From contig NC_013192.1 of NCBI RefSeq assembly GCF_000023905.1, positions 1,488,001 to 1,552,000 of the forward strand: 64,000 bases of DNA, in the 5' to 3' direction. The translations under genes were made by a program, and so were the position numbers. Within the stretch, counting starts at the first letter, position 1. Each line of letters begins with the position of its first letter. The notes beneath the pieces were generated by a model. That model had not been told where the DNA came from and ran no database searches. It was given only the letters and a program-made list of their open reading frames with translations. Origin of the DNA: Leptotrichia buccalis C-1013-b (GTDB taxonomy: Bacteria > Fusobacteriota > Fusobacteriia > Fusobacteriales > Leptotrichiaceae). Below, in pieces: positions 16,313 to 24,472 of the stretch.

Positions 16313-17287
16313 TTTTTTGTCCTTCTGATACTGCGATACTGTTTTCCCTGTCCATTTCTTAAATGCCCGATAAAAGGAAGAAGTTTCAGTATATCCTACT
16401 AGATAGGCTATTTCATCTATTAAAAGTTCCTTTGCTTCCAAATAGTTGAAGGTCATTATTTTTTGAATATCTTTTACCATCTGATTAAAACTGGTATTTT
16501 CTGCCGACAGATTTCTTTGAAGAGTCCTTCCACTTATCCCAAACTCTTCTGCTACATTTTCCAATCCAAACTGCCCGCTCGGAATAAGCTGAAAAAGTTT
16601 TTTCTGAACTCTGCTTGCAAAAGTTTCAAATGTCTCACTTTCCATTTCTGCCAGTTTCTGTTTCAATTGCGGTTCCAAATATTCCACCATTATATTATTT
16701 GCTGTCAAAAATGGCTTTTTCAAATCTTTCATGTTAAAAATGACTTCATTTTGTTTTGCTTTATTTATCGTAGAATTTATCTCTTTTGTCAATAATTCAC
16801 CATACTCAAAAGGACTTGTAACACTTACTGGAAATATTTCCTTTCCAATTCCTTTATTCAATAAATTTATCAACATAAGCTGCTCATTCAAAACTGCAAA
16901 ACGTGGTAATTCCTTTTCCCTTTGTTCAAAAAAATACTGAACTTGAACTATTTCTTCAAATTCTTTAATTTCCAAAAAAACAGGCCCTATTAATTTCTTG
17001 TATTTTGCCAGCCTTTTTAAACCTTCAAGTCCATTTTTTGAAGAAAGTGCCGCAAAAAATGAAGGAATAAACACATTTAAATTATCAATATTGCTAATCG
17101 CTGAAATTTGTTCATCAGTAATGACTTCATCAATTTTTTTCAAAAATAAATAATATTCCTCAGTAGAAAGCTGAATTTCTTCTTTCCACAAAATATTCGG
17201 TATTCCCGCTTGTTCAAGAATATTTTCAATTGATAATCCAATACTCTTTAAAAAATCCTGAAACTGCTTTGGCATAGTTATTTTCAT
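16310..17287 (-). CDS. AraC-family transcriptional regulator
   Basis: A 325-residue regulator. The N-terminal two-thirds fits the AraC_N (arabinose-binding type) ligand domain found with OruR/VirF-like regulators. The C-terminal 80 residues carry the double helix-turn-helix; ENVAEEFGISGRTLQRNLS is the first and IAYLVGYTETSSFYRAFKKW the second. I take ATG 17287, which has GGAG five bases upstream; a longer in-frame extension to 17383 has no ribosome site. It lies downstream of a broken short-chain dehydrogenase gene on the same strand, its probable former regulatory target. The inducer is unknown. Confidence 0.85.
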   Translation of the reverse strand: MKITMPKQFQDFLKSIGLSIENILEQAGIPNILWKEEIQLSTEEYYLFLKKIDEVITDEQISAISNIDNLNVFIPSFFAALSSKNGLEGLKRLAKYKKLIGPVFLEIKEFEEIVQVQYFFEQREKELPRFAVLNEQLMLINLLNKGIGKEIFPVSVTSPFEYGELLTKEINSTINKAKQNEVIFNMKDLKKPFLTANNIMVEYLEPQLKQKLAEMESETFETFASRVQKKLFQLIPSGQFGLENVAEEFGISGRTLQRNLSAENTSFNQMVKDIQKIMTFNYLEAKELLIDEIAYLVGYTETSSFYRAFKKWTGKTVSQYQKDKK

Positions 17288-17392
17288 ATTTTCTCCATTT
17301 TTCTCATTTTTTATTATATTGAATTTTTCATTTTCAAGAATTAATTTTTTTCTATAATTTTCTAAGCAAAATTCAATTTTCAATTATTTTTC

Positions 17393-18030
17393 CTATTTTG
17401 AAGCACTTTTCATAATCTTATCAAAAACTCTTGCTGGAAGAATAGTATGTAAAAATACAAGAGGTTTTGCCATAAAACCTATTAAATATCTTGCTTTAGG
17501 ACGGTTACTGTTTATCGCTTTTGAAATTGCTTTTGTAATAACAACCGGATTTGAAAGCATATTTCCTGAATATTGCTTTTTCATTCCTTCTGCTGTTTTG
17601 GATGCTTCTTTTTCATATGCTCCACCTTTTGCAGAATTTGCTAATTTATCAGCAGCAATAATTCCCCAGTCAGTTTTTATCCCATCTGGCTATCTATTCC
17701 AAAATCAGCCACTTCCATACGTAACGCATCACTAAATGCCTCAAGTGCATATTTAGTTGCATGGTACCATGCTCCAAAATAAGTTGTCAATCTTCCTCCC
17801 ATCGAAGAAACATTTATAATTCTACCTGATTTTTGCTTTCTCATATGCGGAAGCACTAATTGAACCAATCTCGCCAATCCAAATAAATTCACCTCAAACT
17901 GCATTTTCGCTTCACTTATCTCGACATCTTCTATTGCACCATAAACTATATGCCCTTCTTTTGCCAGACTTTCTGCTGTCTGATATCCAATTCCGCTACT
18001 TGCTCCTGTCAATAAAATTACTTTTTTCAT
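17393..18030 (-). pseudogene. Short-chain dehydrogenase/reductase with two internal deletions
   Basis: The cofactor motif LLTGASSGIGYQTAESLA, the NVSSMGG strand and the catalytic YHATK are intact. Directly after GHIVYGA the sequence jumps to IEDVEISEA, skipping the segment that normally includes the NNAG motif; both sides of the lost piece would encode YGA, so a short-repeat deletion is likely. A second lesion after DFGIDS removes the usual PGG segment and shifts frame. The C-terminal part resumes as IKTDWGIIAADKLANSAKGG and ends at 17393. The start is at 18030 with AGAGG upstream. Confidence 0.8.
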
Positions 18031-18135
18031 ATCTTTAATTTCCTCTCTTTTCATTTTTATACAATTATTCTATCAAAGATATATTTTAAATTCAATAACA
18101 AAAAGCGACATTTAATTAACAAATAACGACAATTT

Positions 18136-18705
18136 TTATTTATTTTTTCTAATTTTTGGTATTGGAATATACCATATTGACAATGAAATAAATCCTATTA
18201 TTAGCATAAGCATTGGATTAAATAAACCTATTATAAAAGAAGAAATTTGTAAAATTGTTGTTATTTTGTGTCTTTTAAGACTTATTACTGTTTTCTTTAG
18301 CTTTATATTCTTGGGATCTGCCTTCACAAGTTCATCACAAAGCCACGAATAAATGATGTTTTCTCCCAACAGAAAAAATATATACACGCATTCCACCAAA
18401 TAGCTGTAAGGATTTTCAGAAACCCACAATGTTATATATGGAAACAGCGTATTTAAAAACAATAGAAGCATCTGTATTTTAACTATTTTAGAATTTATTT
18501 TCTCAACCTTGTCAAATATCATATGATGAGTATCCCAAAATATTACAAATAGTATAAATGTCGTTATATATGCAAAATAATGCACTCTATTTTCCCAAAT
18601 GGCTGCCAATGTCGTACCTTTTATTTTAGGCAGTTCCAATACCAAAACTGTTATTATAATCGCTATAACTCCATCAAAAAAGCCCACTAATCTGTCTTTT
18701 TTCAT
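18136..18705 (-). CDS. TMEM175-like (DUF1211) integral membrane channel protein
   Basis: A 189-residue protein with five or six membrane helices. The first helix carries the family motif RLVGFFDGVIAIIITVLVLE, and the second contains FWDTHHMIF. Bacterial TMEM175 proteins form tetrameric potassium-permeable channels lined by helix 1. I choose ATG 18705 because GGAGAAGGAG lies just upstream; an earlier in-frame ATG at 18735 is less likely. Two further members are encoded at 19951 and 20752, but this one is clearly more distant from them. Its cellular role is unproven. Confidence 0.8.
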   Translation of the reverse strand: MKKDRLVGFFDGVIAIIITVLVLELPKIKGTTLAAIWENRVHYFAYITTFILFVIFWDTHHMIFDKVEKINSKIVKIQMLLLFLNTLFPYITLWVSENPYSYLVECVYIFFLLGENIIYSWLCDELVKADPKNIKLKKTVISLKRHKITTILQISSFIIGLFNPMLMLIIGFISLSIWYIPIPKIRKNK

Positions 18706-18750
18706 CTTACTCCTTCTCCTTACATTTGAATCCATAATAGTAATTATACT

Positions 18751-18777
18751 AAAAAGGACTGGATTTTACCAGCCCTT
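18751..18777 (-). terminator. Intrinsic terminator upstream of the TMEM175-like gene
   Basis: Minus-strand GGGCTGG and CCAGTCC form a 7-bp stem (one G-U pair) with a six-base loop, followed by five T. It would stop transcription arriving from the genes to the right. Confidence 0.6.
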
Positions 18778-18824
18778 GTATTATTTTTTAATATTTTTTA
18801 TCAATTATTTCTTCTCTATGACTG

Positions 18825-19130
18825 TCAGTTTTGTATGGTATTTCTCTCGTTATTTGCTTTATGTTTTCTAAAAATTAAGATTTTTAAGTAGCCATTCAAA
18901 AACAATTTCTGTGCAGTATTCTTGGGTATCATTCGCTTTTCTTGACATAAGACCAGTTTATAAAAATTATTCATGTCATTTTTTACTCTATCAATTTCAA
19001 TTCCACAACATTCGCACTTATAATTACTATCTGGTAATTTCAAGTGTCCTTTTAAATTTCCAGATTTACTGCAAGTTTTTGACGACGGAAATCATTTATC
19101 TATTTTCAGAAATTGCTTTCCTAAAAACAT
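18825..19130 (-). pseudogene. TnpB (IS200/IS605-type) C-terminal remnant
   Basis: The frame contains GKQFLKIDK, a TGA in place of the usual Trp, then FPSSKTCSKSGNLKGHLKLP and YKCECCGIEIDR, which is the zinc-ribbon end of TnpB. The first zinc pair is damaged (CSKS instead of CxxC), and after EIDR the sequence no longer matches. No flanking IS ends or intact TnpA are seen. This is a dead remnant without a recognisable guide RNA end. Confidence 0.7.
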
Positions 19131-19206
19131 TAATTCGTATTATAACAAAAAATCCCAAGTTTTCATTAATTTATAAACTTGGGTTATTTTACTTTTACTT
19201 TCAAAC

Positions 19207-19743
19207 TTATAATCTATTTTCTAAAAAACTTGGTTTATATAATCTAATCTCTTTGTCTGCTTCTTTCATTTGTGAATCATTTTCATGAATATTTCCTTTT
19301 TCATCAACATATCTTACAATTTCTCCATTAGAATCAAAATAGTATCTCTTTTCAGAAATTCCAAGAACTTTAGGATTTTCTTTCCATATAGACTCTCCTG
19401 TAGGCATTACTTTTATAATATGTTCTGTATGTGTCATTTTTTCATATATAAAGTAAACTTTATTATTTTTTATATAATATTCTCTGTATTCAGTCCCTGT
19501 CTCAAAATGATTATGACATATTATTTTTCTCAGTATATTCCCTTTATAGTAATAACTTACTTCTGCTACTCCAGCTTCGTCATCAGCAACTTCTTCTCTC
19601 ACTGTCAGTTTTTCCTTATCCGTTCTGCTCTTTTCATTCCTTATTTCCTGTATTACTGGATTTATCTTAGCTGCCGCATTTACAGCAATATTAAATGAAA
19701 AAAGACATAACATAAACAATACAAAATTCATTATTTTTTTCAT
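19207..19743 (-). CDS. Secreted protein of unknown function
   Basis: A 178-residue protein with a type I signal peptide (MKKIMNFVLFMLCLFSFNIA, cleavage likely after VNAAA). The mature part is beta-rich: YYYKGNILRKIICHNHFETG and KRYYFDSNGEIVRYVDEKGN look like antiparallel strands with YD-type turns, as in MORN/wall-associated repeat proteins. I cannot name the family. ATG 19743 has AAGGAGA upstream, and the longer in-frame start at 19785 lacks one. It probably ends up in the periplasm or outside the cell. Confidence 0.65.
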   Translation of the reverse strand: MKKIMNFVLFMLCLFSFNIAVNAAAKINPVIQEIRNEKSRTDKEKLTVREEVADDEAGVAEVSYYYKGNILRKIICHNHFETGTEYREYYIKNNKVYFIYEKMTHTEHIIKVMPTGESIWKENPKVLGISEKRYYFDSNGEIVRYVDEKGNIHENDSQMKEADKEIRLYKPSFLENRL

Positions 19744-19810
19744 AACCAAACATCTCCTTTTTATTTGAATATCAAGCATCATCAACCAATTTACAATTAC
19801 CTTCTATTCG

Positions 19811-19885
19811 CTACTCTTCTTCAGGATACTTCATTCCCCATTCCTTACGTAATTTTGTCATATTATCTATTCCAGCTTCATTTTG
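19811..19885 (-). pseudogene. Short C-terminal coding relic
   Basis: Twenty-four codons (NEAGIDNMTKLRKEWGMKYP and neighbours), bounded by stops on both sides, have clearly protein-like composition but no start. It looks like the last part of a lost gene. I do not recognise it. Confidence 0.3.
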
Positions 19886-19950
19886 TTAATTTCTACTCAA
19901 TAAAGTATATCCTTGTTTCAAAGTAAAGTCAAGAAGAAGAATACTATTGT

Positions 19951-20532
19951 TTACCTTCTTCTTTTTGCCGCCTTATATTGTGCGGGAAGTACAATTCCAA
20001 GTAAAGTAATATAAACACTTATCATCATTGCAGGCGGATAAAAGGTGCACGATATTATTAACCCCATAATTTTTATAATTATATCAATACTTAACCATCT
20101 CATCCTTATTTTTAATGATTCCTGTGATTTCTCATCGTTTCTATTTGCTTTTCCTATCAAATGCCCAGAAATTATATTACAAAATGTAACAGCCAGAACT
20201 ATTATCCCATAAAATCCTTGTGCTACACTACTGTTGTAATATGAAGTGACAAAAGAAGTCACATAAGGAAAAAACGAAGAAAAAAACAGTAAAACTACGT
20301 TTCCCCAGACAACTGCCGGTGTAATGTATTTTATTTTATGCCATTCATTATGCAGATTTACCCACATTGTTCCAAGCCAGAAAAATGAAATCGTATATGC
20401 AAAAAAATTTACTCTTAAATTCCAAAGGGCTTTTAAAGTTGCTGTTTCAGGCTTTTTTAGCTCTAATATGAGAATTGTCATAATAATTGCAAGTACGGCA
20501 TCCATAAAAGCTGCAAGTCTTTCCTTATTCAT
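19951..20532 (-). CDS. TMEM175-like (DUF1211) membrane protein, tandem copy A
   Basis: A 193-residue protein with helix 1 motif RLAAFMDAVLAIIMTILILE and five further hydrophobic segments. It ends in a basic tail. It is about 85 percent identical to the neighbouring copy B (20752-21336), nearly identical in the N-terminal half and more divergent toward the C-terminus. The start at ATG 20532 follows TGGAG at good spacing. It lies downstream of a cupin gene fragment that is part of the same duplicated unit. Potassium channel activity is known for family members; it is inference here. Confidence 0.8.
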   Translation of the reverse strand: MNKERLAAFMDAVLAIIMTILILELKKPETATLKALWNLRVNFFAYTISFFWLGTMWVNLHNEWHKIKYITPAVVWGNVVLLFFSSFFPYVTSFVTSYYNSSVAQGFYGIIVLAVTFCNIISGHLIGKANRNDEKSQESLKIRMRWLSIDIIIKIMGLIISCTFYPPAMMISVYITLLGIVLPAQYKAAKRRR

Positions 20533-20576
20533 AATCAAACTCCATTCCATGATTTTATAATAATAGTACAATTGTA

Positions 20577-20735
20577 TCATAAATCAGTAGAAAATTCAAT
20601 TTTCAGTTTTTCATATTCTTCATCTGAAACTTCTTCAAACCACTCTGCATCTCCAGCTGTAATGGCAATATGTGAAAACCAGCTGTCTTTCGTTGCTCCA
20701 TGCCAATGCTTTACATTTTCATGATCAGTATTAGA
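20577..20735 (-). pseudogene. Cupin-domain protein C-terminal fragment, copy A
   Basis: Reading leftward, VKHWHGATKDSWFSHIAITA and then EWFEEVSDEEYEKLKIEF to a TGA at 20577 match the end of cupin proteins associated with carboxymuconolactone decarboxylases. The metal-binding HWHG motif is present, but the N-terminal part and a start are missing. Confidence 0.65.
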
Positions 20736-20751
20736 TTTACTACTCCTATTA

Positions 20752-21336
20752 TTAATCCCTTCTTCTTTTTATTGCCTTATACTGTTCCGGAAATGCAATT
20801 CCAAATAAAGTAATATAAACACTTATCATCATTGCTGGCGGATAAAATATACACGATATTATTAACCCAATTATTTTTATACTTATATCAACTTTTATCC
20901 ATCTTATCATTATTTTTAATGATTCCTGCAATTCTTTATCATGTTTATTCACCTTTTCTATCAGATACAACGAAATTATATTGCAGAATGTAACAGCTAG
21001 AACTATTATCCCATAAAATCCTTGTGCTACACTACTGTTATAATATGAAGTGACAAAAGAAGTTACATATGGAAAAAATGAAGAAAAGAAAAGTATTACT
21101 ACATTTACCCAGACAATTGACGGTGTAATATATTTTATTTTATGCCATTCATTATGCAGATTTACCCACATTGTTCCAAGCCAGAAAAATGAAAGCGTAT
21201 ATGCAAAAAAATCTACTCTCAGATTCCAAAGGGCTTTTAAAGTTGCTGTTTCAGGCTTTTTCAGCTCTAATATGAGAATTGTCATAATAATTGCAAGTAC
21301 GGCATCCATAAAAGCTGCAAGTCTTTCCTTATTCAT
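20752..21336 (-). CDS. TMEM175-like (DUF1211) membrane protein, tandem copy B
   Basis: A 194-residue paralogue of copy A with the same helix 1 motif and WHKIKYITPS loop. Differences cluster in the last 80 residues, including LIEKVNKHDKELQESLKIMI. ATG 21336 is preceded by TGGAG. It follows a truncated cupin end and the flavodoxin gene on the same strand. Two paralogues might form mixed tetramers, but the sequence does not show this. Confidence 0.8.
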   Translation of the reverse strand: MNKERLAAFMDAVLAIIMTILILELKKPETATLKALWNLRVDFFAYTLSFFWLGTMWVNLHNEWHKIKYITPSIVWVNVVILFFSSFFPYVTSFVTSYYNSSVAQGFYGIIVLAVTFCNIISLYLIEKVNKHDKELQESLKIMIRWIKVDISIKIIGLIISCIFYPPAMMISVYITLFGIAFPEQYKAIKRRRD

Positions 21337-21380
21337 AATCAAACTCCATTCCATGATTTTATAATAATAGTACAATTGTA

Positions 21381-21462
21381 TCATAAATCAGTAGAAAATT
21401 CAATTTTCAGTTTTTCATATTCTTCATCTGAAACTTCTTCATACCACTCTGCATCTCCAGTT
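21381..21462 (-). pseudogene. Cupin-domain protein C-terminal fragment, copy B
   Basis: Only the last 27 or so codons remain (EVSDEEYEKLKIEFSTDL), nearly identical in DNA to the corresponding part of copy A. The fragment begins directly after the stop of the flavodoxin gene, which marks the duplication junction. Confidence 0.6.
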
Positions 21463-21467
21463 TCTAT

Positions 21468-22088
21468 TCAGTATTTTAAGCTTTTCACCCAATCTACAAC
21501 CTCAGATTCATTATAACTGCTGGAAAATCTTTGTCCATCAACCCAGTTTCCTGTTTTTGTCAATTTTTTCAATCTGTTTCCGCTAGTCCCATCTCCTGTT
21601 GACATTGATGTACCAAACGGAATTACAGTTTTTCCAGTAAAATCATTTTTCTTAACAAAATCATCCAGAACCCAGGAAGCCTCTCTCCACCAAATCGGAT
21701 ACCCGATAAATACGGTATCATATGAAGAAAAATCAGGAATAACCGCATTTTTCAATTCTACATTTCTACTATTTGGGTTATCATGTTCTCTGTTAACTCT
21801 ACTATTTTTATCAGTCCAATTCAAATCATCACTTGTATACTCGTTTTTTACTTCCAATTTAACCAAATCTGCATTCGTTTCTCTCGCAATAATTTTAGCA
21901 ACTCCTTCAGTTGTACCTGTCTGTGAATAATATACAACTAAGACTTTTCCGTTCCCTTTTTTTGCATTTCCGTTTTTTCCTGAATTTTGCTTATTTACTG
22001 CTGAAGAATTATTTCCACATGCAATAAATCCAAATAATACTGCCATATTTAAAATTACTTTACAAAATCTATTTACAAAATTTTTCAT
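21468..22088 (-). CDS. Membrane-anchored flavodoxin (lipoprotein)
   Basis: A 206-residue flavodoxin of the Flavodoxin_4 type with an N-terminal lipoprotein signal ending FIAC. A Ser/Asn/Lys-rich linker follows. The FMN phosphate loop is YYSQTGTTEGVAK, with YPIWWREASW and GTSMSTGDGTSG as the later flavin-contacting loops. Such secreted flavodoxins occur beside aldo/keto reductases, cupins and alpha/beta hydrolases in many anaerobes, as here. A role in extracytoplasmic electron transfer is inference. AGGAGG precedes the ATG. Confidence 0.8.
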   Translation of the reverse strand: MKNFVNRFCKVILNMAVLFGFIACGNNSSAVNKQNSGKNGNAKKGNGKVLVVYYSQTGTTEGVAKIIARETNADLVKLEVKNEYTSDDLNWTDKNSRVNREHDNPNSRNVELKNAVIPDFSSYDTVFIGYPIWWREASWVLDDFVKKNDFTGKTVIPFGTSMSTGDGTSGNRLKKLTKTGNWVDGQRFSSSYNESEVVDWVKSLKY

Positions 22089-22135
22089 TTTTTTGCCTCC
22101 TGTTTTATTTTTAAATATACTCTATATTCTTTGTT

Positions 22136-23128
22136 TTATAAATTTTTATTATAAAACTGTGTCAATTTTCCACTAATTTCTTTCACAAACTCAGGCTTCC
22201 AGTAAGTTTGAATATGAGTCGCACCTTTTACTAAAAATAATTCTTTATTATTTGTTCCAGTTGCATTTTTAAAAACTTCTTCTGTCATATACAAACTATC
22301 AGCCTTATCTCCAGCTATCATTAATAATGGTTGATTTATCAAATCTACATTAGTGTTAACATCAAAAGACATTAAATCTAATAAGCTACTAACTGTATTA
22401 TTAGTTTGAGAATTTGGGTGTTTATGAGTTACTCCATAATATTCATAACCATCTCTATACAATTCAAAAGGTAATGCTGCTATTTCTTCTTTTGTCATTC
22501 CATCTGCAAAAGCTGGTGTGTATCTAACTTCTCCACCTGCTGCTTCTTGTGCTCTTGCATCTGAAGCATCTTTTAAACGAGTTTGTATAGTATCCATTTG
22601 TGTACGATTATATCCATTACGTCTAACATCACCTGTATTAAACATACTTACAGTCGCTACAGTTTTAAATCTTTTATCTGTTTGTGCTACTTTTATTGAG
22701 TAGCCACCTCCACCACAAATTCCTAATAAACCTAATCTATTTTTATCTACACCAGGATATTGAGTTATGAAATCAGCTGCAGCTCTTATATCTTCCATAC
22801 GATTTGCAGGTTTATCTACATAACGAGGTTTTCCTCCACTTGCTCCTTGATAAGCAGCATCAAAAGCTATTGTAACATATCCTTGTTCTGCTAATTTTTG
22901 TGCATATAACCCTGCAACTTGTTCTTTAACTCCACCATTTGGGTGTGCCACTACTATTGCTGGAAATTTACCATTTGGAGTATAACTTGCAGGTTTGTAT
23001 ACATTAGCTGCAATATCAATTCCATTAATTTTATAACTTACTTTTTCTACATTTACCTTTCCTTTTTCATTTTTTGTAATCGCTCCATCATATACAAATG
23101 TAAAAGGATTATTTCTATAATTTGCCAT
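22136..23128 (-). CDS. Dienelactone-hydrolase/YcjY-like alpha/beta hydrolase
   Basis: A 330-residue alpha/beta hydrolase. The nucleophile elbow is GICGGGGYS, with Cys in place of Ser as in dienelactone hydrolases. The oxyanion region is VVAHPNGGVKEQ, the acid is in MIAGDKADSLY, and the His is in KGATHIQTYWK. Upstream in frame lies a hydrophobic stretch (KLLSIMTFLIGGMAMA) that looks like a signal peptide. Its first codons are lost at the junction with the esterase fragment. The best ribosome site (AGGAGG) serves ATG 23128, inside that stretch, so the present product may stay in the cytoplasm. ATG 23155 is the alternative. Confidence 0.75.
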   Translation of the reverse strand: MANYRNNPFTFVYDGAITKNEKGKVNVEKVSYKINGIDIAANVYKPASYTPNGKFPAIVVAHPNGGVKEQVAGLYAQKLAEQGYVTIAFDAAYQGASGGKPRYVDKPANRMEDIRAAADFITQYPGVDKNRLGLLGICGGGGYSIKVAQTDKRFKTVATVSMFNTGDVRRNGYNRTQMDTIQTRLKDASDARAQEAAGGEVRYTPAFADGMTKEEIAALPFELYRDGYEYYGVTHKHPNSQTNNTVSSLLDLMSFDVNTNVDLINQPLLMIAGDKADSLYMTEEVFKNATGTNNKELFLVKGATHIQTYWKPEFVKEISGKLTQFYNKNL

Positions 23129-23169
23129 TGCCATACCTCCTATTAAAAATGTCATAATTGATAATAATT

Positions 23170-23472
23170 TTAGAAATTATAGCCAGGTGCTAATAATCTC
23201 ATTAACTCTTCATCATGTTTATGTTTTATTTCTGACTTATCGTTAAAAATCATAACTGTCCCATTTTTACGATTATATGGTTCCCATTTTGGTAAACCTT
23301 CTGCATTAGGATTCCCTGTTCTTGCAAAATTTATCCAAACTTGACTAATTTTTCCTGCTAATTTATAGGCATCCTTTCCTCTACCTTTTAAAGTTCCTTC
23401 AACTTTATCTATATTATTAAATACAAATGGAATTTCTGCTGTGTTGAAAGACATTGCCATACCCTCAACCAT
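23170..23472 (-). pseudogene. Duplicated 3' end of the type-B carboxylesterase gene
   Basis: One hundred codons nearly identical to the end of the intact carboxylesterase (24473-26143): AMSFNTAEIPFVFNNIDKVE and VWINFARTGNPNAEGLPKW are shared. The similarity starts abruptly near 23472 and runs through the stop codon. No catalytic Ser is included. An open frame exists, but the fragment cannot make an active esterase. Confidence 0.85.
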
Positions 23473-23479
23473 AAGTTAG

Positions 23480-24382
23480 TCACTTTTCATATCTTACACT
23501 TTGCTTTTCCCAAAATTTTATAGCACTATCTATCCAATTTTCTGCTGAAGTTCTAATGCCTAATCCAAAGCCATGCTCTACATTTTTATATTTATGAAAT
23601 TCTACTTTTAAGCCTGCTTTTTTCATTTCATTAAATCTATTTTCAACAACTCTTGGATTAGCAATTCCATCTCTGTCACCAACTGCCATAAATGTAGGAG
23701 GATCATTTAGTGTAAAACTAGCTAATCCTGTGTAAAGCATAACTATTGTATTGGGTTTAGTATAATTTTTTTCTCCAAAAGAAACTAAACCTCTTGAGCC
23801 AATTGCTGCAACCATCCTAGCTCCTGCTGAACTTCCCCATAAAGAGTAATTATTTATATCAACTTCAAATAAATTTTTATTTTCAATTATATATGATATT
23901 GCTCTTGCTAGGTCCTGAGTTGCCCTATAACCATCTTCAACTCTATATTGTAAAACAAAAGCATTATAACCTCTTTTATTTAATTCTATTGCATAAGGAA
24001 AACCCTCATGTATAGAACCAACATAGGAAAAGCCTCCACCCGCATTGATTATAGCAAAAGGTACATTTTTATTTCCTTTAAAGAAAAATATTCCTGTATT
24101 TGCTTTGCTCTTATCTTCTTTTATTTCTTTATCGGTATAAATTTTATAGAATATCTCTTCACCCTTTTCACTTCTATCAATTATATAATTAATACTCTTT
24201 AAAGTTGTATCAGTATTTATATTATTATGATATGGTAATAAATAAGCTATATCTTTTAATTTTGAGTTTGGATTGTAACCATGTTCAAGAGGTAAAATAA
24301 ATTTTGAAAACTCTTTTATACTTGGATAAGTTAAAAGTTCTTTTATTGTACTATCTTTATTTAAGTATTCTTTTTTTAACAT
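23480..24382 (-). CDS. Alpha/beta hydrolase (acetyl-esterase-like)
   Basis: An alpha/beta hydrolase with oxyanion region INAGGGFSYVGS, nucleophile SLWGSSAGARMVAA, acid VGDRDGIANPRV, and catalytic His in NVEHGFGLGI. The perfect ribosome site GGAGGAG six bases before ATG 24382 supports a 300-residue cytoplasmic protein. An in-frame extension to 24466 adds a signal-peptide-like sequence (MRRLNILILIIINFFYIKS) but has no ribosome site. The gene lies between the intact esterase and a copy of that esterase's 3' end, so it may have been inserted there. Substrate unknown. Confidence 0.75.
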   Translation of the reverse strand: MLKKEYLNKDSTIKELLTYPSIKEFSKFILPLEHGYNPNSKLKDIAYLLPYHNNINTDTTLKSINYIIDRSEKGEEIFYKIYTDKEIKEDKSKANTGIFFFKGNKNVPFAIINAGGGFSYVGSIHEGFPYAIELNKRGYNAFVLQYRVEDGYRATQDLARAISYIIENKNLFEVDINNYSLWGSSAGARMVAAIGSRGLVSFGEKNYTKPNTIVMLYTGLASFTLNDPPTFMAVGDRDGIANPRVVENRFNEMKKAGLKVEFHKYKNVEHGFGLGIRTSAENWIDSAIKFWEKQSVRYEK

Positions 24383-24472
24383 TTTTTCTCCTCCAACACT
24401 TGCTTCTATACTTTTTATATAGAAAAAGTTAATAATAATTAAAATTAATATATTCAGTCTTCTCATAATATT

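Larger units (their letters stand above)
19951..21462 (-). repeat. Tandem duplication of a TMEM175-like gene plus cupin 3' end
   Basis: Unit A (about 19951-20735) and unit B (about 20752-21462) have the same order: a cupin-gene 3' end, a short spacer and a TMEM175-like gene. Both spacers contain GTACAATTGTAT. The identity is highest around the promoter and N-terminal coding region, which suggests gene conversion or ongoing recombination. Unit B's cupin piece is cut short at the flavodoxin gene. Confidence 0.7.
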
